NCBI GenBank assembly: GCA_003512805.1
Contig: DOOK01000302.1
Span: forward strand, 1-7,679
Direction of reading: 5' to 3'
DNA: 7,679 nucleotides
From: Erwinia sp.
GTDB taxonomy: Bacteria > Pseudomonadota > Gammaproteobacteria > Enterobacterales > Enterobacteriaceae
The stretch's first letter is position 1. Each line of letters starts with the position of its first letter. The notes under the pieces were generated by a model. The model had not been told where the DNA came from and ran no database searches. It saw only the letters and a program-made list of their open reading frames with translations. The position numbers and the translations under genes were made by a program. Shown here one piece after another: positions 5,973 through 7,679 of this stretch.

Positions 5973-5996
5973 AAAGTGTGATCCAGATCACACTTT
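5973..5996. promoter_or_regulatory. CRP-cAMP binding site for flhDC
   Basis: The core is TGTGA (5977-5981), six bases, TCACA (5988-5992). It lies within a perfect dyad of 11-bp arms, AAAGTGTGATC and GATCACACTTT, around a CA centre. This is near the ideal CRP site and more symmetric than the E. coli flhD site as I recall it. Its centre is 71.5 bases upstream of the predicted flhDC start, the class I activation position. It implies catabolite control of motility. Confidence 0.9.
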
Positions 5997-6038
5997 TGGG
6001 GGTAATTTGACAAAAATATCCTTCAGAAACGCTGTTGA

Positions 6039-6054
6039 TTAGTTCACTAACTAA
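6039..6054. repeat. 16-bp dyad upstream of flhDC
   Basis: TTAGTT (6039-6044) and AACTAA (6049-6054) are perfect inverted repeats around CACT. The centre is about 133 bases upstream of the predicted flhDC start. The form is that of a dimeric regulator site. The TTAG/CTAA ends faintly recall MarR/SlyA-type sites, but spacing and centre differ, so I do not assign a factor. Confidence 0.4.
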
Positions 6055-6093
6055 GCAAATCCCGCTTATTTTGTTAAATTTTCCCTCTACGCG

Positions 6094-6115
6094 ACCATTT
6101 ACCGATGAAAATGGT
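6094..6115. repeat. Inverted repeat with 7-bp arms upstream of flhDC
   Basis: ACCATTT (6094-6100) and AAATGGT (6109-6115) are perfect inverted repeats separated by 8 bases. No U-tract follows, so this is not a terminator. It may be an operator or a minor RNA hairpin. Confidence 0.35.
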
Positions 6116-6209
6116 TCCTTTTACGGCGATTGAATGGATGAATGGTGTGTTTAGGAAGGGTTCTGGATTTAAATGCTGGTTAAAGAAAAATAATTAGAGA
6201 TAAATGCTG

Positions 6210-6215
6210 ATTATA
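6210..6215 (-). promoter_or_regulatory. Possible distal flhDC promoter (-10 only)
   Basis: The minus strand has an exact TATAAT, which would give a start near 6203, about 545 bases upstream of the flhD ATG. No good -35 is present at 16-18 bases, so this is a candidate only. Salmonella flhDC is known to have several promoters spread over a long upstream region, which makes a distal one plausible. Confidence 0.3.
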
Positions 6216-6350
6216 CCGTGTTAACCATGTGTAAAACGTAATCACTAAAGGTAACTATCGGTAGGGGCAATGAAGTACGAAAGGTAAGGTATTGCAGGTT
6301 TGTGGCAGGAAGTGTTTAGGCAGTGTAAGCCGCGCCAGCCTTGCGTTTAG

Positions 6351-6386
6351 CCTGTGCTAACAGTTGTTAACAGGGGTAACATTAGC
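6351..6386. repeat. Two overlapping, mutually exclusive hairpins
   Basis: Hairpin A: CCTGT (6351-6355) pairs with ACAGG (6370-6374), with TAAC/GTTA inside and a 4-base loop. Hairpin B: GCTAA-TGTTA (6356-6360 and 6365-6369, with CAGT bulged) pairs with TAACA-TTAGC (6377-6386) around a 7-base loop. They share 6356-6374, so only one can form. The region lies upstream of an orphan plus-strand terminator. Confidence 0.4.
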
Positions 6387-6455
6387 AACTCGAATGTTTA
6401 CGCGAAAATTTTACCTTCAGGCAGTAGGTATCGGCACGCGCGTTGTTTTCTTTAG

Positions 6456-6482
6456 AAAAAAAGGAATTTTTCCGGTTTTTTT
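6456..6482. terminator. Weak hairpin flanked by A and T tracts
   Basis: GGAA (6463-6466) and TTCC (6470-6473) form a 4-bp stem. Seven A residues (6456-6462) lie before it and seven T residues (6476-6482) after it on the plus strand. It could act as a weak intrinsic terminator on either strand, for example as a backup after otsA on the minus strand. Confidence 0.35.
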
Positions 6483-6492
6483 CTTTTTGCTG

Positions 6493-6513
6493 GCCCTTTT
6501 ACGGGCTTTTTTT
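6493..6513 (+). terminator. Plus-strand intrinsic terminator with no gene in front
   Basis: GCCC (6493-6496) pairs with GGGC (6503-6506) around TTTTAC, followed by seven T residues (6507-6513) on the plus strand. It faces the otsA terminator. No plus-strand gene precedes it here. In E. coli the converging gene at this position is uspC, so it may be a relic of that gene or the 3' end of a small RNA. Confidence 0.55.
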
Positions 6514-6536
6514 GAGCATTATTGGCTCGGATAATC

Positions 6537-6565
6537 AAAAAAAAGGGGCGGCCGATGGCCGCCCC
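6537..6565 (-). terminator. Intrinsic terminator after otsA
   Basis: The minus-strand RNA forms a perfect 9-bp stem, GGGGCGGCC (6565-6557) with GGCCGCCCC (6553-6545), around a 3-base loop, followed by eight U residues (6544-6537). It begins 18 bases after the otsA stop and should insulate flhDC from otsA transcription. Confidence 0.95.
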
Positions 6566-6583
6566 TGATTTAACTGGCATGAC

Positions 6584-7679
6584 TTATGCTAGGTGCGGCA
6601 CAGTAGCGGCTTTATCCGCCCCGCCCTGTGCCTGGTTGCGTACCGGTAATGCCTGGAGATCTTTCAGGTAAGTTTTGCGCCAGTGCGTAATATCGTTCTT
6701 ACGCAGCACGTCCATCATGTCGTTGTAGCGAGAGATACGCTCGTCCAACGGCATGGTCAGCGCCTGGTTTAGCGCGGCGGCAACCTCATCACGATCGTAA
6801 GGGTTCACGATAAGCGCAGAGGTCAGCTCGTTGGCCGCCCCGGCAAAGCGCGACAGCACCAGCACGCCCGGATCTTCCGGATTCTGCGCAGCCACGTACT
6901 CTTTCGCTACCAGATTCATCCCGTCACGCAGTGGCGTAACCAGACCGATATCGGTCAGGCGGAAGATTTTCATCAGCAGACGACGGTCGAAGTGCTGGTT
7001 AAGGTAATAAAGTGGCGTCCAGCCCAGCGTACCGTATTTACCGTTAATACGGCCTGCTTCGGTTTCCAGCTGGTGGCGAATATCCTGATAGGCCTGCACG
7101 TCGCCGCGCGACGTCGGCGCAATCTGCGAATAGCGAATTTTTCCACGATGCTCAGGGAAGTTTTCCAGCAGCGCTTCATAAGCAAGGAAACGTTCCGGCA
7201 ACCCTTTCGAGTAATCCAGACGCTCACAGGCAATGATATTTTTAGCGTCGCCCAGGTCGCGTTTCATTGCGGCCATTTTCGGCGGCAGCGGCCCTTCAGC
7301 CATCTCTTTAATGCTGTCCGGCTCGATCCCTATCGGGTAAACCTCGGTAGTGAACTGATTGCCAAACGCCACGTGCGTTTTATCGGTGGTTTCCACCTTC
7401 GTCAGCAGCGCCAGCGACTCCAGGAATGCCATGCGATCGCTTTCGGTCTGGAAACCCAGCAGATCGTAATCGCACATCATTTCCAAAAGCTCATTGTGTG
7501 GCGGCAGCGCGTTAAAGATTTCCGGCGTCGGGAAAGGAATATGTAGGAAGAAGCCGATACGGTTTTTCACACCCAGTTTACGCAGCGCAGCGGCGAACGG
7601 CAGCAGGTGATAATCGTGGATCCACAGCACGTCGTCCGGCTCAATCAGCGGCAGCAGACGCTTCGCCAGCATGGTGTTG
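6584..7679 (-). CDS. otsA: Trehalose-6-phosphate synthase OtsA (5' end outside window)
   Basis: OtsA (glycosyltransferase family 20) makes trehalose-6-phosphate from UDP-glucose and glucose-6-phosphate in the cytoplasm; OtsB then removes the phosphate. The visible part aligns from about residue 110 of the 474-aa E. coli enzyme to the natural stop at 6586-6584; the missing part is simply beyond the window. The ATG at 7672 is internal and is not the start, since the frame stays open upstream (N-T-M-L-A-K) and aligns with the family. Active-site residues are present at the E. coli numbers: Asp131 in IHDYHLLPF, Arg262 and Lys267 in [13 protein letters not shown], and Asp361 and Glu369 in [16 protein letters not shown]. 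In E. coli otsBA is under RpoS and serves osmotic and stationary-phase tolerance. A strong terminator follows, so it is not co-transcribed with flhDC. Confidence 0.97.
   Translation of the reverse strand, partial: NTMLAKRLLPLIEPDDVLWIHDYHLLPFAAALRKLGVKNRIGFFLHIPFPTPEIFNALPPHNELLEMMCDYDLLGFQTESDRMAFLESLALLTKVETTDKTHVAFGNQFTTEVYPIGIEPDSIKEMAEGPLPPKMAAMKRDLGDAKNIIACERLDYSKGLPERFLAYEALLENFPEHRGKIRYSQIAPTSRGDVQAYQDIRHQLETEAGRINGKYGTLGWTPLYYLNQHFDRRLLMKIFRLTDIGLVTPLRDGMNLVAKEYVAAQNPEDPGVLVLSRFAGAANELTSALIVNPYDRDEVAAALNQALTMPLDERISRYNDMMDVLRKNDITHWRKTYLKDLQALPVRNQAQGGADKAATVPHLA

Larger units (their letters stand above)
6014..6583. other. Distal flhD-otsA intergenic region without a supported gene
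   Basis: No reading frame here has both a reasonable length and a ribosome site. E. coli has uspC (a universal stress protein, plus strand) in this interval; I see no trace of it in translation. What the stretch does hold: a 16-bp dyad (6039-6054), a 7-bp-arm hairpin (6094-6115), a 13-bp direct repeat around a perfect TATAAT (6170-6215), two overlapping alternative hairpins (6351-6386), A/T-tract hairpins (6456-6482), a plus-strand terminator (6493-6513), and the otsA terminator. It could be an extended flhDC control region, a decayed uspC locus, or the site of an unrecognised plus-strand small RNA. Confidence 0.6.

Noticed and set aside
6007..6012. Perfect plus-strand TTGACA near the CRP site, suggesting a divergent promoter
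   Set aside because: At 17 bases spacing the -10 would be CGCTGT and nearby registers are no better, so there is no promoter without more evidence.
5816..6013. Minus-strand 65-codon frame across the flhDC promoter
   Set aside because: It runs through the CRP site, the promoter and the RcsB box and would begin upstream of the predicted transcript start. No recognisable protein.
6105..6197. Plus-strand 30-codon frame (starts MKMVPFTAIE, ends LKKNN) upstream of flhDC
   Set aside because: No Shine-Dalgarno before either ATG, the start lies in a dyad, no promoter is visible, and a frame this short is expected by chance in this region.
6495..6504. CCTTTTACGG occurs at 6117-6126 and again at 6495-6504
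   Set aside because: The second copy is simply part of the terminator loop and stem. The first has no matching arms. Probably chance.
7670..7672. ATG at 7672 as the otsA start
   Set aside because: The frame continues upstream to the window end and aligns with the family, so this is an internal Met near E. coli residue 112.
1..7679. CRISPR arrays, insertion sequences, tRNA or rRNA genes, prophage or defence genes
   Set aside because: None seen. No spaced repeat array, no transposase or terminal repeats, no tRNA-like fold. The window is core flagellar and trehalose genes.

Overview
The window is a flagellar and chemotaxis control locus from a gamma-proteobacterium of the Enterobacteriaceae. 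FlhD, FlhC, MotA, MotB, CheA, CheW and OtsA all read as close relatives of the Escherichia coli proteins as I recall them. The order otsA / flhDC / motAB / cheAW is the enteric one. Several details differ from E. coli K-12 and Salmonella: uspC is missing between flhD and otsA, MotB has a long C-terminal tail, and CheA has Ala/Pro-rich linkers. I would not name a genus from this. Every confident gene lies on the minus strand, so biological order runs from high to low coordinates.

Layout, in transcription order. (1) 7679-6584: 3' part of otsA (trehalose-6-phosphate synthase), cut only by the window edge, followed by a strong intrinsic terminator. (2) 6583-5658: 926 bases without a convincing gene. 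The flhD-proximal half is a readable flhDC control region: a near-ideal CRP site, a sigma-70 promoter, an RcsB box just after the predicted start, and a predicted leader of about 256 nt. The distal half holds a possible second promoter, several dyads, and a plus-strand terminator with no gene in front of it, where E. coli has uspC. (3) 5657-4726: flhD and flhC, overlapping by one base. (4) 4795-4598: a sigma-28 (FliA) promoter inside the flhC 3' end, then the flhC terminator, then the motA leader. (5) 4597-146: motA-motB-cheA-cheW as a tightly packed operon, closed by a terminator at 88-124. (6) 91-1: AT-rich DNA with a 23-bp palindrome and a possible FliA -35 element at the very edge, presumably for the next chemotaxis operon.

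How the genes work together: FlhD4C2 is the master activator of the flagellar cascade and makes FliA available. FliA then drives motAB (stator) and cheAW (receptor-kinase coupling). The flhDC promoter takes input from CRP-cAMP (activation) and the Rcs envelope-stress system (repression).

Most of the window is ordinary conserved biology. The observation I rate highest is in the flhC-motA junction. The FliA promoter lies upstream of the flhC terminator, so motA transcripts must cross it. A 9-nt segment near the predicted 5' end of the FliA transcript is perfectly complementary to a segment that includes the base of the terminator's 5' arm. This suggests a promoter-specific antiterminator that would be masked by ribosomes when flhC is being translated. 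This is an inference from sequence alone.
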